Origin: Ascidia mentula
Lineage: Eukaryota; Chordata; Ascidiacea; Phlebobranchia; Ascidiidae
Direction: 5' to 3'
DNA: 64,000 bases
NCBI GenBank assembly: GCA_947561715.1
Contig: OX387199.1
Span: 6,949,001-7,013,000 of the forward strand
Shown here: positions 23,901 through 37,343 of the stretch, piece by piece
Position numbering within the stretch: position 1 is the stretch's first letter
How the letters are laid out: each line of letters opens with the position of its first letter
The notes under the pieces: model-generated
What the model was told of the DNA's origin: nothing
Seen by the model: the letters and a program-made list of their open reading frames with translations, nothing else
Databases searched by the model: none
Program-made: the position numbers and the translations under genes

Positions 23901-26900
23901 TAAAAAAGCTATTGCTGTGCAATTTAAATATAAGATACCTGTTGCACTACCGCATTGCCATTCGCGTTTGTTGGCGGACTGTGTATTTCAGCGATTGTTG
24001 AACAAAACGCCAGAAGTAATCGAGCAACAAGATAAAAAATGCCAACACCCATCGTCATTCGCTTGGCATCTGGTTTTATATCTGTAAAAGATATTGCTTA
24101 GGTTAAAAGGTGGTTAAAGCTGTTGACTTTGAATGAATTATATGAGTCTTGCTAGGAAACCTACCATCATTTGGTTCAAAGTTGGTTTCTTGGTAAACTG
24201 GTAAATAAGTTGGACAGGCCCCTATACGAGAAAGGGGTCAGGCGTCCGCAAATCACAAGGCTCTGATGTGTGGATGAATGTCAAAATGGGCCCATGAACA
24301 CTTTTGTTATCATTGAAACTTAGGGATTTCTACCGCAAAGTTTTGCAATCTCACATTATCTCCAAATAAAGTGGCTTTAAACCGGCACATTTTTTTCAAG
24401 GCCCCTGAGGTTATTATGAAATAATAGCATGGTAGTGGCTGTAAACACCGTTGTTGAGTCATCGCGCTTCAATTGCAACTGCAACGGATAAACCTTAACA
24501 ATATACATTTAAAACCCACTCACATTGTCCTGTGGATATGTTGCAGGGTCGGGTGCCGAACACGTTGTAAAACATGCTAACTGGCTCCAAATTACGTCGA
24601 ATCGGAACGAAGAAAACGGCGATTAAAACTGCTACCTCAGTAACATACAGCACGTACCGAAGCAAATCAAACAAGTCCTCATTTGATAAAATTGTCTTAA
24701 TCATAAGAACAAGTTGGACAAGCAGAACGGCCCCATATAGACCGGCTGTTACCCAGCCAAAGGTTAACGACGGACCCGGTTGCAATGTGTTTTTGTCAAT
24801 ACCCTTGTATAAATCCGAGGTGAAGGCGGATATGGCGAATATATAGCCGCCACCTGTAAAACCAGAAAGAGCTTAAACATCGTAAAAAGTAAAATACAAA
24901 CGCTTACGAACTTACAGGTCATTATAAGTGTAAACTTGTAAGACCTTCGGAACAACAAAGATAGCCATTCTTTGCAATTATACAAACCCTTTTCCCTCAA
25001 AATGTTTAGTAAGGCAAGAGCAACACTAACACAGGATAAGATGAACGTAGCAATCACTATTCCCGAAAATACCCTCGTGGTTTTGCGTTGACTTGCTAAA
25101 AAACAAAAGCTCAGTGAGAAGAGAGTAAAAATAGAAGCTCAGTTATTGCAAAAGAATCCACATTTCCTCTTAGAACGCTTACGTTTCACTTCCACATTAT
25201 CACATGGCAACTTCAGACGTAGTACTTTCTCGTATTATACGAACCTCGTATTGTCAGAGCTATTCTACAAACCAATTTAAAACTTTCTTAGGCGTCTGTT
25301 TAAGTTGGTCTGTCTGTTACTTGAACCTTTCTTCATCGGCATGCACCGATCAGTAGGCAGTGATGTAGCCTACAGCATATCGCGACACAAAACAGAAATA
25401 ACAAATGTTTCAACAAACGTCATTCAAGCAACTTTGCCAAATACCAACACTCTCAAAAGTCGCCATTTCCTACTTCAATAATTAATTGTTTTTATTGTAC
25501 CGCGGAATACTGGGGTAGGATATTATTTTGCTGTACGTCGATGCTCTTAACTTAACTGTAAAGGCGAGCAAAATAATGCAGCTATTCTTCTAACTGATTT
25601 GATTTTTTAAATCTCGCTCCTCGTCAGGAAATAGTGGCTAATCCAGCTATAGGCTGCAATGCCTGGGCTGCGAACCTAATGAAGCCTCTAACTGTTTACC
25701 GTGAGAAATGTGAAAATAAACTCCGACTTACCGACCTCGAATATCCGTGTTTTATTTGTGTTCCACCCAGGCAAGCAACAGGTGATCAAGGAAAAAATTA
25801 GGGAAATGACCAACATTACTAAAGTTGCGATTTCCCATTGTTGCTCCCAGGATTCCACGTATTCAGGAATTATGTCTTTTTGATCTGTGTTATCGAACCT
25901 CTGCCAGATATGAATTTTGTATTAAATAGATTCGACAGATTACCACTACTGATTTGCTTTGGGTGCAAAAAAAATCTTGGCGCATTGAAAAATGCTTTTG
26001 TTGGAAAACCAAATTACTTCAACTTTCAAGTAATTTTGAATTTGGCTGCACAGGAAATTCAAGTTCATGAAAATTGAAATATTGGAAAAACATTAATTAT
26101 AATTGGCCAGAGGCTTATTACCACAAAAATACAAATATACAACACAGTCATTTAATATTGCGAATGTAAGACAATGACAAACCGATGTCCAGATTGTACA
26201 ATAGGATTAAAGGGCAGACCCAACAATAATTGTTACGTTTTTATTGTGCCAGAAGAACAGACTATTAAATTGTAATATAGGTTTGGGCGATACAGCGGCG
26301 TTAAACCCCTTGAAGGTGTATTTATCACAAATCATATGACACTGTCATAGCTTTCAACAGAAAAAAATATGACCCATGCTTACTGCTTGCGAAAACGCGC
26401 AAATACTAACAACACAGCGTTGTAAGTAATGTAATACGAACGTATAGGACGCAATATTTACAACAACAAACTCTGAGGTACAAATGTTTGAATAATTTTT
26501 AAAGCAACCATTACGTCAATAACACAGAACGACTTACCGATGCCCACGTGCAGACCACAGCAAAGCAAGAAAGTAGACCTGATACGAATGACATTCCCAT
26601 GGCAAGGGTGACGTCACCGATGTGAAAGTCGTGGAAGCAGCAGTAAAAGAAAACGCCGCAAACCATTCCAAGGCCTGGAATAAATACAAGTTTAGCTGCT
26701 AATTGGTTTGAAGTTCGTGGATAGCTTTTGGAATGTCGCATTCGAGGACTGCTTTAATCATTACTAATGATTTTTTTCTATTTTCTGTTTGACTTCGTAT
26801 GAATCTCGTCGAACAATGAGATCAATGGAAAACAACGTCTTTATTCATTAACTTTGGTCAGCGGTTGCGCATGCTCGGAGCTGAAACATATTTTTGAAAT

Positions 26901-27570
26901 AGCTGATGTTACTTTGAGGTGCCGATTGTGACTTTTGGGGTCATTTAACTTTTTGAAAAATATACAGGTGCGTTCAAGCGCCAGTCAGAGCAAGCAAACA
27001 ATGCACACCAGCAACCAGTTTCGTCAGGAGTCCAAGTTTCCAACAACGGCACGAACGAAAAATCCATGAGATCGACAGAAGCACAATGTATGATATTCCA
27101 ACTATTGAAAACGCTATTTGATCTTCAATGCGGATGTCTGAAAATAAAATGGGTTGTGAGGATTTTGATAATGTTTGTCGAAATTAAACGTTGCCAAATA
27201 TTGGTATGCGAATAAAACAGGTAATGTCAATTTATTATTGTATTTCTTTATCCCAGCACGTGGAAATAAAAACATTCAACAGATATACAGAACCGTATAC
27301 AGATTACCTTTCAATGAAACACGACTTACATGGATCTTTTCCCGCTGCGCTGTGTTTGAAAATGCCAAACACCATGTAGAACATACTTAGTGGTTCAGTG
27401 CCCTTCCATGACGGAACGAGAAATGCAGAAAGTGCGAAAATATACCCTAAAACGCTAAAAACGGTATCCAAAATACCGAAGCGCTCAGCCAAATTACGGC
27501 TATTCCGTCCGTTTGCAGTTCTATTTCCGTTTTCATTTCCGTTTGCTTCAAGGCCTTGATCTCCAGCCAT
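20932..27570 (-). CDS. M2: claudin-like four-module membrane protein, full set of 12 exons
   Basis: Minus-strand exons: 27330-27570 (ATG), 27009-27137, 26538-26674, 25732-25900, 24916-25095, 24524-24853, 23939-24081, 22535-22680, 22191-22386, 21975-22019, 21642-21809 and 20932-21401. The structure is that of M4 (see there). The seventh exon is 143 nt, not 144, so a transcript containing it changes frame, while one that skips it stays in frame (2211 nt, 736 aa) and loses one membrane segment of module 3. M2 may therefore work only by skipping, use an unseen splice site, or be damaged. The acidic tail has about nine hexapeptide units and the stop comes directly after PQSL. Exons 1-5 are nearly identical to M4; exons 5-12 are nearly identical to M1, so the gene is a mosaic. 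Confidence 0.66.
22982..23500. mobile_element. Foldback insertion in an M2 intron (same event as in M1)
   Basis: Same insert, same AAAGAGGCCAT target duplication and same position relative to the exons as in M1, offset 10551. It was inherited by duplication, not inserted twice. Confidence 0.7.
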
Positions 27571-29769
27571 ATTCCTGCTAAGAGATTCAAACTCTTTGCA
27601 AAACTGTACGCCCCAATAGGTTTAAACTGAGTGTCCTGCTTGTTTAAGCTGTATTGCAGTAACATGTTTAAACTGTGTGTTCTTTGCTCGGTTAGGCCTC
27701 GTACGTATTTTTTTTGGGCCTTTTTATTACAGAACCTTGTCAAGCTCTTGTCACAGTAATAACAGATCCTCACTACCCTGGCAGTACCCAGTCCAAATTC
27801 AATGTTATTTAAATATAAAGGTACATTAATATTAACTTCTCCCTACAAAAAACTTGTTGCGCACCCAGACCCTTTCGCCTTGATGTTTGTGGGAAATTAC
27901 CCCGATAGAAAGGTGGTATTGCAACACATCAGTGATGCAACCAAGCGTTCATGCGTAACTCGTCTGAAAAGCTGCACTCGTACCTCCACTACCGAAATTG
28001 TACGGGTACGTATTATGACACGAACCACATTGTTAGCAATGTTTTCCAGTAATTTTTTTGATTTGGCGTTCAACCGTGCTGCTGGGGCTTGACACAATGG
28101 TATGTGTACGTGGACCTGTTTGTCAACACCGCTTTTTTTGTCAACACCGTTCGTTTCTTTGGTGACAGATGTAGCTTTACAAAAATACTAAATGGAAACA
28201 CCAATTTTACAATCGTTGGCCTTGCAGATGGCAATTTCACCATTATAAACACTGATGATATCGTTGTCATAAAACAGATTTTAATGAGAATATATAAACA
28301 CTTTCACTAGAATTTATCCCATACAAATTTGCCACACATACGTCAAGCGTTTTTAGGCTCCCTCGATAGGCTGCATTCGCAAGGGAGACAAGCAAAGTTT
28401 GGGTAAAAGCAAGCGTTATTATTTCATGTCAACTGCGGTCGTCATTACAGAAATATATGTAACAAAATATATGATATCGAGCATATAAACGAACCGTGTA
28501 AACCAAGTCACTGCTCAACTTAAAACTGTAACGCATACAACCACAACAAATCTAGTTATAACAACATTAGTAAACACATTTGATCTGTTGACTTGCACGC
28601 CAGAAGCTAACGCAATACGGAACTACCATGGCTCAAGGTAACCAATACCGACTGAATTTCACTCGAAGCGTAGGTTGTACCTGGGTAGAAGTGAAATGCT
28701 GACGTCTCTTCTTCATTGGCGCGTGAAGCTGAACTATAGGTCCTGGTTTCGGGCGCTGGAAGCATGCGTGTTTGCTTGTGAGGTCAGACCCACAATATCA
28801 GTGACTCGAATTGGCTGTTTGATGCCCTTTGCTATTCTAATAATGTTGCTTAAACATCATTAGGGTTATGCAAACTTGGAAGATGTTTGATGTTTAGGAC
28901 ATAAATGCACATGTCGACTGTTCCGCTTGTTTTCCAATAACCGTTGATGGCAGGTTGTGACTCATATAGGGACCAAATATTCTTGAAATTAAAAAAAGAA
29001 CTATTGCAACTGATGGATGGGACAGCAATGATTTGTGAAGCCTCCTGGTGGCTGCTTATCCAATTATTGACATGGGACTTATATAAAACCATAATATACA
29101 GGATCAAGCAATTTCTCTGCAAAATCCAATTGCATTTCATGATATAATGTCCTACCCCGGGGAGGATCAAATACCCTAGGGGACAAAACATATCCTGTCC
29201 TGCGACCAATTTTGACCAGAATGCGTACATGAGGGATGGATTTTTCAAAACAACACAAATGATTGCGCCTTTGAACGATTCACTTTTGTAAATGCAGCAT
29301 GAATTTGAGTTCCGTTTTTAATTAAATTTTATACAATATCCGGCAAGTACGCTGGTAAAAATGTGGGTAGTGGCTACCCAAACGTTTGGGTTGTAATGTG
29401 CAGAAACCCCTAAAAATTCATTGGGCTGTGACTACCTATTTTGTTGGGTGGATTATCGTTTCACCTAAATTGGGTACAAAACTACTTCACCAATTTAGTT
29501 GGGCTCCCATGTGCAGAAACCTGTCATTTATTGGGGACCTAATTTTTGGCAATAACGTTTTTACCTAATCACATGAGGCGCTGTGCAGTAGTACAAAATA
29601 ATGTTGTATTTGGAATGGGAAACAACAGCCACAAAACACTGAAGTACAGCAAAACAAACTACAGTGTGAAATATGCGCTGTAGGAAAGAAATTAGAAAAG
29701 AATCCTTTACAACTTCAGCATGATTCTGACACCGTTATAGTATTATAAAGCTAAACACAGAAGTATTAC

Positions 29770-29910
29770 CATACTTTCTCAAGGCAGGATCAACCCACTG
29801 AGCAGGCCCTTTATATTTGGCGATCTCAGCTCTCGCATTTTGATCATAAGGTTTACAGGCTTCGCACCCAAGCTGGATCAGCCACTGTTCTCGACAGAAC
29901 GGAGCGAGAT
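29770..29910 (-). other. Orphan exon-like segment, 141 nt, copy 2
   Basis: Same acceptor, donor, length and open frame as at 3436-3576, with residue changes such as REKW to REQW and LRKH to LRKY. The frame survived several substitutions. Confidence 0.35.
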
Positions 29911-29928
29911 CTGAAAAATCAAGCTCCC

Positions 29929-30003
29929 AGTGTGGTTTGAACTCAGGACACTGGGCTAACTACAACTGGCCCAACGCTCTACCAACTGAGCCACGAGGCT
30001 CAG
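29929..30003 (-). repeat. tRNA-derived SINE-like head, copy 2
   Basis: Minus strand GAGCCTCGTGGCTCAGTTGG followed by TAGAGCG, a cleaner A box than copy 1, then a B-box-like GAGTTCAAACC. Confidence 0.5.
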
Positions 30004-32116
30004 TGGTTTTCACGGTACAACGCTCTACCAACTTATTGTGGCCAAGGTACACTGATGGTGCGCAAGCGCACAACTTGCCAGGCGACCTTCACATACGTAG
30101 GGGCTCCATACCGAAATCAGACAACGCTTCGTGGTTTTAACAGCAGCAGCACTGTGTTTGTATAATATTAACTAATAACAACTGTCTAACCTGAACCAAA
30201 CACTTAAAATGAGAATAATTTTGGAATTAACAAAACAAAACTTAATACATCGAAACGTGCCTGCACACGCCGCACCATCTCTGTCTAACGGCAAAGTTTG
30301 ACTTTTCTCTACAGTTTTCTCTCCCCGTTGCCCGATACAATGCGTCATTATGAAGTTTGAATATTCAACAAATGAACGGCGAGTATATCCAAGCCGCGGC
30401 GGAACAAAACCTGATAACAATATATGGGCATCGTACTCGCAATGTGACATTATATCAACATATACAATGTCTTTATCAGAGGTCGGCAACATTTAAAACG
30501 CAGTGTGCTAATGTACAAACTATGCCATTATAATGGTAATGTCTTTGCATATACCAACCATTTGGTGTGTAAAACAATGTAGAAGGTTTGGGAAAAACTT
30601 TGTATTAGTTTTATATACGATAAAAGCGATTTTGACGTGACATGAATATTCACCTCACGTTTTTGTATCAACCTGAACAACGGCAATTTGTCAAATAACG
30701 TTTCTCACCTCATTCCTATCCTTTTCTCAACCATGTAAACTGAAGCGAAAACACTGGTGTTTATAATAAGGTCTACAAAGTATCTGAGTAATAACATCAC
30801 TTACAAGGTCCTTTCATTGGGATTGGTGCAACACGTGCTTGTCTGTTAGAAAAAAACAAACATGTTTTCTAACCTTAAAAATATGCATAGAGTAAGCTGT
30901 GTTATAATTTAGGAATGTCTACAATTTCTTGGCATTACTTTAAAGACAAAAAATATCAAATTTCATATCGCAACAACGATGTGACTCCTCCCAAGCACAA
31001 AGAAAACCTATTTTGCGTTGTGCTTGTTCAAGAAAAATCGTCACAACCCAGCATTGTACAAGATATCACATATGTTTTATACGTGCCACGCTCACCCGAA
31101 TGACTCCATCAGATCGGCACGTTGAGAATAGTTTTCCGTTTCCGAATCTTCCTTTCACTGCATTTCATTTCCAAACCCAATTTTCAAATACTGGCTCCAA
31201 GGTATCCAAGTCTTCATATATATACAGTTAATGTGTGGGATAACCTCGCGGGTCTTACGATATGTACGTGGATTTGTAACATGTGCAGGAGTTCCACAAC
31301 ACTTGTGTTGTTTGACGTCATGTTATGGAGATTGGTGATCACAGCACCACCACATCGGCAAAGATGCTTTTTTTGTTATTTATCACACGATTCGATTCGT
31401 TGACCAACAGACGGAGTGCAGGGAGAATTGGATTTTACGAGATCCCGAATGGTTTGGTACGGAAGCCAAACTTTTCATACCGATATGATATGGTTGCATT
31501 ATTCATCCTTCTTTCCTTCAGCAATAAACCCACCATACACTTGTCTTGTCATAAACTTTGTCGTAACGGATAGTTTGTGACAATTCGTCTGAAACAGACC
31601 ATTATGTATTTTGATAATGGTTATCGTATTGCTTGCCACCCACAACGATTCGACACAATGGAGTCGTAACAAGTTACGTCGGTATCCAAACATTCTCATT
31701 TCCTACATACACAGTGTCCCCACAGCCTGAAAGTCTGAAAGGAGTTTTGGGCGACATAAAACCGTATCTGGCAACCTATATTATTGAAGATGATTCTAAA
31801 CCTTAGATTATAATATTCTGATGTAACTAATGGATTTCAAAATTTTAACACGAGACAGATAAAGCTATAGATGATTTCCTATGATAAGTTTGTTAATTAA
31901 ACCACGCACATACTGTATGTATTAACTGTATTGAATAAAAGTTACGCAAAAGAACACTGCACACAAGCAATCACACTAGAGTCACTCGATAAATAAGTAA
32001 TGTCTTAAAGTATTGTGGAATGCAGCAAGTAACAGGTACTATCGCTGACATTGTTCAAAATTACTACTTCTTACGATAGCGGTAATTAGGTGTGCAGAAA
32101 AAAATCGACCGATCAT

Positions 32117-32123
32117 TATATAA
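32117..32123 (+). promoter_or_regulatory. Candidate TATA box of FUT-3
   Basis: TATATAA, 110 nt upstream of the FUT-3 ATG, in the shared upstream block. Confidence 0.4.
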
Positions 32124-32232
32124 TGAACTTTCGGATGATACTTAAGCCGTCGCATGCAGGTTATGCCCTGCGGCTGAATAAAGTTTTTGGTTTGTTTTAA
32201 TCACGTGTTTTGGTCAGTATTGCACCGGCGGT

Positions 32233-35200
32233 ATGGCGTACACAGCAACCTACAAGCTGTGTGGTTTTCTGTTAATTTTCACTTTGTTTACGTCGGCATA
32301 TTATTCTGTCACCGTGCGTTACCGTGTCATGGATTGGATGCTAGAGAGGAATAATTCAAATACTTCAAGCAGTTTCATGGTGAGTGGATCCTATGTAGTT
32401 TGATTAAAAAACAATATTAAAAACAACTTTTATTTTTAATTTTATGTTAAATTGCCGATTGAAGCGTTATAGTCATTGATACATTTGGTCGTGTTTTCAT
32501 TCCCGAATAAAAATTTATCTTGCTTTTTAGTTAAGACTTTTTAGGTTTATTTCCATGTTGGGACTAGAATCATTCTGTGTTCTGTCACAATGTTTAATTT
32601 TCAAACTTCCAACCATGGTCATGAGGATCAATTGACATCATTGATATATTTGTTGTTAGGAACACAGTTTAGTAATCTGGTGAAAGAAACCCGTGGGACT
32701 ATTGGCTGCGTTTTTTAATGTAATCAATTTCAAAGGATGCTGCGAGAAAATGCAATTCATGGATTATAAATTTTCACGGTTGTTTTGCTGATGTGAAATG
32801 ATCGCAAAAGTTTTGCTTTCATATTACTGTGCGGTTAAAAACGCGGCTTGGCCTTCGTATCAAGGTTACATCAAGAATTGTCTGCGTTGTAGCCTCTGAG
32901 CAAACGAATCGCCACTGACGTGTGAGTTGTGGCGTGTCCAGCATTGGGTATTTCTGCCAGTTCACCACAAAGTGAAATGGTCTCTGTCTGGCTAATTAGC
33001 CGACAAGACCGTCGTCAGTTACAAACTGCACTTATGAGGCCTGGTAGTTCGAAACAGCATGCACAGTTATCTGTGGCTCACTATTGTGAATCCGTGTTTA
33101 AAAACAACACCTTTTAAGAACAAAGAATAGCGGTGCAAGTGTGCGAAAAAGAGAGGAGTTTTATTTGAAATAAAAAAAAAATGATTGCATTTCCCTGTTG
33201 AACAGTAGCAAAATTTTGAAACAAAAAATTAGTTTTGCCAAACCTGTTTATCCATTGCCTAAAACTTTGTCCAATTACAATTGGAATTTGGAATAGTTAC
33301 TTTTTTCATTTCTACGAAAGTTAGAACAATTGGAATTTTGAAGAAAATTCCAAATTTAACATCTCCTGCATTTGCAGGAAACAAACGAAATTTTAACATA
33401 TTCGACGAATCAAAGTAACCCGGTGAGTTTAGCTAAGTCGTGCCCCCTACAACTATGTGCATAATTACACTCAACCTCCTTTTTATCTATTTAGTTATTT
33501 ATTGTTATGTGGTACCCACCGTTTGGAAAGAAACAAGAGGATGGAATCTTGAAGAACTGCGGTGATTGCATCGTCACACAAAATCGATCCAAAGTAAATT
33601 TACAATTTTAAGGTTATATCATTGATAATAATTTGTCAAATGAGTGTGCTAAGCTCAACTTGACCCTTTGGCATGATTAAATTAATTCACCTAAATTCTC
33701 ATTTTTTCTTGCCATTTACGAAATTTTTATGTGAAACACTGACACTTGCTGATTCTTTTCTTTTGCTCCATGTGATGATACCTGTCAGTGTTTCACATAA
33801 AAACAACCGGTTGCGAATTGAATGTGACTTAGGTGCGGAAACACAGTAAATTTTATTCTATTGCTACAATAACGACGAAGCACATTTTTTATTGCAGTTT
33901 TACGTTTGTCGTTACAGTTGGATGGAGATGGTGTTAAAATGGTTGTAATGCACTTTGCCGAATATAATTCCAACGATCTGCCACAGACAAGGTGATATAA
34001 TTATGGCGCTGTTGGGTTTTTGAGGTTTTATGTCATAAATATATTAAAAAAGTGTTTTGTAATGTAAAAAAAAACATTTAGGTGTAAGCAAGTTATGTAA
34101 TGGTATCAAATTAATCAAGCGACTCTGGTAGGTTGTCGATCGAGCAAAGTAAAAGTAACGAAATTTAATTTTCTATAAACAAACCAACAACCTACTGTCT
34201 GCGGGGATAGCTATTTTTAAACTTGGCAAAACCTATGTACACATTTCACATTACTTACTTTCCTAATTTAAGTACATTAATAATATTAATTAATTTTTGA
34301 TGGTTTTATTGCGGATACACGCGATCGATAAATTTCCATTAACTCTTCGAAACTCTTTTCACTTTTAAATGGTTCACAAATGTTTACTTTTAAACTTGCA
34401 AAATTGCCCATTGTTTCCGGTTGTATGATGTGTGGTAAACAGAAAAGTTTTATTTCAGAGAGAAAAACCATTTGTACGCTTGGTGGACTATGGAAAGCTC
34501 ACTGACTCTGCACAATCGAAAATATTTTGAATCCGAACATGTGGATGGAATATTTAATATTTCTTTAACGTACAGGTAAGCGTTTTACTGCTGGGACAAT
34601 GTTTCTCGCCAAAGAAATTTTTTTTAACAGATCGCAATTCACATCTTATTGTATTTCAATTTTAACAAGCAATGAAATTCCTGTTGCTGCCAGGCGTATT
34701 GCAATTAAAAATGTACTGATCTTCTGGCATAAACGTATTGTATTCTTACGACGTTTCGTCTGCCATGCGGCGAGACTTCATCAGGTATAACGCAACAATT
34801 GAATCACACTGAAACACGCAGGGGAACAAAAGAAAAAAGGGGAACGTTGACACCGCTTGTCAACTCACGTGCTAGAGGAAGAGGCAGCAAACATTGCAGA
34901 AGACACAACAATTACAACAAATTCTTGTAAACTGCTGGAAAGATTGGAAAACGTGAGTTGACAAGCAGTGTCAACGTTCCCCTTTATTCTTTTGTGCCCC
35001 TCCGTGTTTCAGTGTAATTCACTTGTTGCGTTATACCTGATGAAGTCCCGCCGCATGGCAGACGAAACGTCGTAAGAATACCGTACGTTTATGCCAGAAG
35101 ATTAGTACATTTTCAATTTTACCAAGCTAGCTGGCTAGAAATTTCAGAAACACTTATTTCTTCACCTTATATATTGTTTCTCAATCAAATTTTGTTCGGT

Positions 35201-35938
35201 TTGTGTCACGTGACTCCTTTCAGGAGGGATTCGGACATCTTTCAGCCATACAGCAGTGTATCACTTGTCTACCGAAAAATAAACCGTAATAAACCACCTA
35301 TAAGTGACGAAGAATTGGACGCACTCATCAAGGAGAAAACAAACCTCGCTTTATGGGTTGTTTCAAACTGCCACGTAAACCAAGGGGCGGTCGATCGAAT
35401 GACATACGCGACAAGAATGATGACGGCCGGCTTCAATCTCACATTCGGTGGAAAATGCAGTGGCAGCGAAGTTCGACAGGAGTTCAACAACACCAAGTTT
35501 AAGTTCTACTTGGCGTTTGAGAACAGCTGGGGGTGTAAGGATTACATCACTGAAAAATTTTGGATTAACTCCCTAGCAGCCAGGACTGTACCTGTTGTGC
35601 TCGGTGCTCCAAAAGCTGACTACAAAGCTGTGGCTCCTCCTAACTCCTTCATCTACGCTCAGGACTTCCCAACACCTGAAGATCTTGTAAAATATTTGGA
35701 ATACTTGAATAGAAACAACAAGGAATATAAAAAGTATCTCAAGTGGATGACTCTGGACATATCGGAAATGTCAGGTTTAAAACAAGAAACTGGGTTCTGC
35801 AAATTATGTTCGTATGTAAAGAACCTCAAAAAAAATGACGACGGTACGTTGTTGCCAGTCTCCACATCTTTGTCTCGCCATAACTTTTCTGTTCAATCTT
35901 GGTTTTTAGGAAAAGAAAATAAAGCATGTCTTTCTTGA
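32233..35938 (+). CDS. FUT-3: alpha-1,3-fucosyltransferase (GT10), six exons
   Basis: Exons: 32233-32379, 33378-33422, 33495-33593, 33918-33991, 34459-34575 and 35224-35938 (398 aa, same phases as FUT-1). The exon-3 donor is GTAAAT, better than the GTAGAT of the other copies. Residue 31 is Arg in place of the usual Pro, just after the membrane anchor. The start of the last exon differs slightly from FUT-1 (SLVYRKINRNKPPI), a variant shared with FUT-5. Intron 5 is 648 nt against about 190 in the others because a foldback element has inserted (34654-35127). The catalytic signature is intact. Confidence 0.92.
34654..35127. mobile_element. Foldback insertion in FUT-3 intron 5, with target-site duplication
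   Basis: A near-perfect 17-bp duplication (TTTCAATTTTA[A/C]CAAGC, 34654-34670 and 35111-35127) brackets about 440 bp absent from FUT-1, -2, -4 and -6. Long inverted arms surround a centre of about 90 bp (CACGTGCTAGAGGAAGAGGC...). Each arm carries CTGATGA, a GTC...GAC hairpin and GAAACGTCGTA: 35037-35074 on the + strand, 34753-34784 on the - strand. A 38-nt single-copy tail lies outside the left arm, mirroring the one-sided tail of the M1 element. No coding capacity. Confidence 0.72.
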
Positions 35939-36955
35939 CCACTGTATGATATATCACCAGTAAAAAAAATAATTTAGTTCTTCGCCTAATTCGTCATACT
36001 GCATAACTTTTATTTCAAAAGATAAGCAATGTGACTTGTCATGTGATATGCAATGTTTCAACATATTAATTAAATAATTTGCTGTTTTTTTACTAAATTG
36101 CAACCTTTTCCATGTTAACACAGCTCAGAATATACGGCGAGATTCAAGAGCATGGTTTGGTGTTTTATCTGTCTTCGAATTTTATTGACCACTTTTACAA
36201 CAACAAAATATAATATAACGTCAGACACCCACAATGTTTTATACAAACATGTTTTTATCGGCTGATCTGATCTTACACGATAACCTAAAAAGCGTTCATG
36301 TCAGACACTGGAAGATCGATTGTGATTAGCAAAAATTATTTGAACCTGGAATTCTTGTTTCGGGGTTTTGTCTAAAATCTTTATTTGCTTTAGTCATACT
36401 AGAACACAGACCCAATATAATTTGTGTGAGGATTATTTCATTCGCTTAACATACGAACGAAAATTTTGTTCCAGGAATATTTTAATCTTCTTGAAATGAT
36501 TTTCATTAAGAAAGCAACAAATTTCAATAAAATATGAACGCATGTTGATAAGCAAAACTATGTCATGTTTTTCTCTTTATCGACATCCAGTGGTCAATTT
36601 GTGCTCGGAACACAATGTTTTTTTCCGGTAATAATTGTGATTTCAGGAACACAATTCAAAAACAAAAATGTGTTCGGTGTTCGTCACTGATTACTTTATT
36701 ACGTCATCGTTATATTATAACAGAAAACACAGGTGGGCATTTCCCGCCAGCGAAACTTATTTCAATACCATTGGTTTAAATTATTGGTTAATAGCGCAAC
36801 AGTTTGATTTACTGATACTGCAGTTAATTGTAAATGTGGTTTCATGACAAATTCACTACCATTTTATTGGCATTTTTTAACCACCGCTTGTTAAATTTTT
36901 GGTGCTATACCTGAAACGCAGTAAGACAGTTTTGCAAGCTTGAAATATTTCAGTT
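35939..36955. other. Convergent 3' region after FUT-3
   Basis: Parallel to the region after FUT-1; no gene seen. Nearly identical to 53571-54586. Confidence 0.4.
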
Positions 36956-37343
36956 TTTATTTCACACAAGACAACATATATAGCAAAACCTGTACAGAAC
37001 AAGAAAAGTGTACCAAACAGAATTTCACAACGGCAAATCGTAGAATATAAGGCAGTTTACGAGACAGTTTTCCGAAATATACCGATGACACAACAAAAAA
37101 TCGAAAATGGTGTTTTCAAATGCAGACCATGACACGCAAAAATTGTCATCTTGACCAACTAAATAGGCAAAGAAATGTTTGTTGTTTTTCGTAATCAAAA
37201 ATGTTTGTATTCCTAAAGGCTTTGACGTTGACATCTCGTTGCGATATCCTGGACAGATGCCTGTCCTTCAACAGATGCCTGTCCTTCAACAAATGCGACA
37301 AATGCCTGTCGTTCATCAGATGCCTGTTCTTCGACAGGTGCCT
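36956..37343 (-). pseudogene. M3: remnant of the 3' end of a claudin-like gene
   Basis: Only the polyadenylation signal (36956-36961), the 3' untranslated region, a stop codon (37213-37215) and four to five units of the acidic hexapeptide repeat remain (to about 37343). The membrane-coding exons are gone; the sequence changes abruptly to a retroelement fossil inside the repeat. The M5 remnant has the same junction, so it predates that duplication. Confidence 0.75.

Larger units (their letters stand above)
27571..32232. other. Divergent intergenic region between M2 and FUT-3
   Basis: Equivalent to 1216-5833. From about 27.7 to 30.4 kb it is almost base-for-base the same as 48.85-51.55 kb. It contains a second orphan exon-like segment and tRNA-like repeat (listed), and 28.1 kb shows a small local duplication (TTTGTCAACACCG twice). 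Bases 30415-30480 hold an extra segment not present near 51.55 kb. I find no complete gene. Confidence 0.5.

Noticed and set aside
34753-35074. Working hammerhead ribozyme
   Set aside because: Core words are present, but there is an extra base before stem II and no convincing stem I; kept only as a candidate finding.
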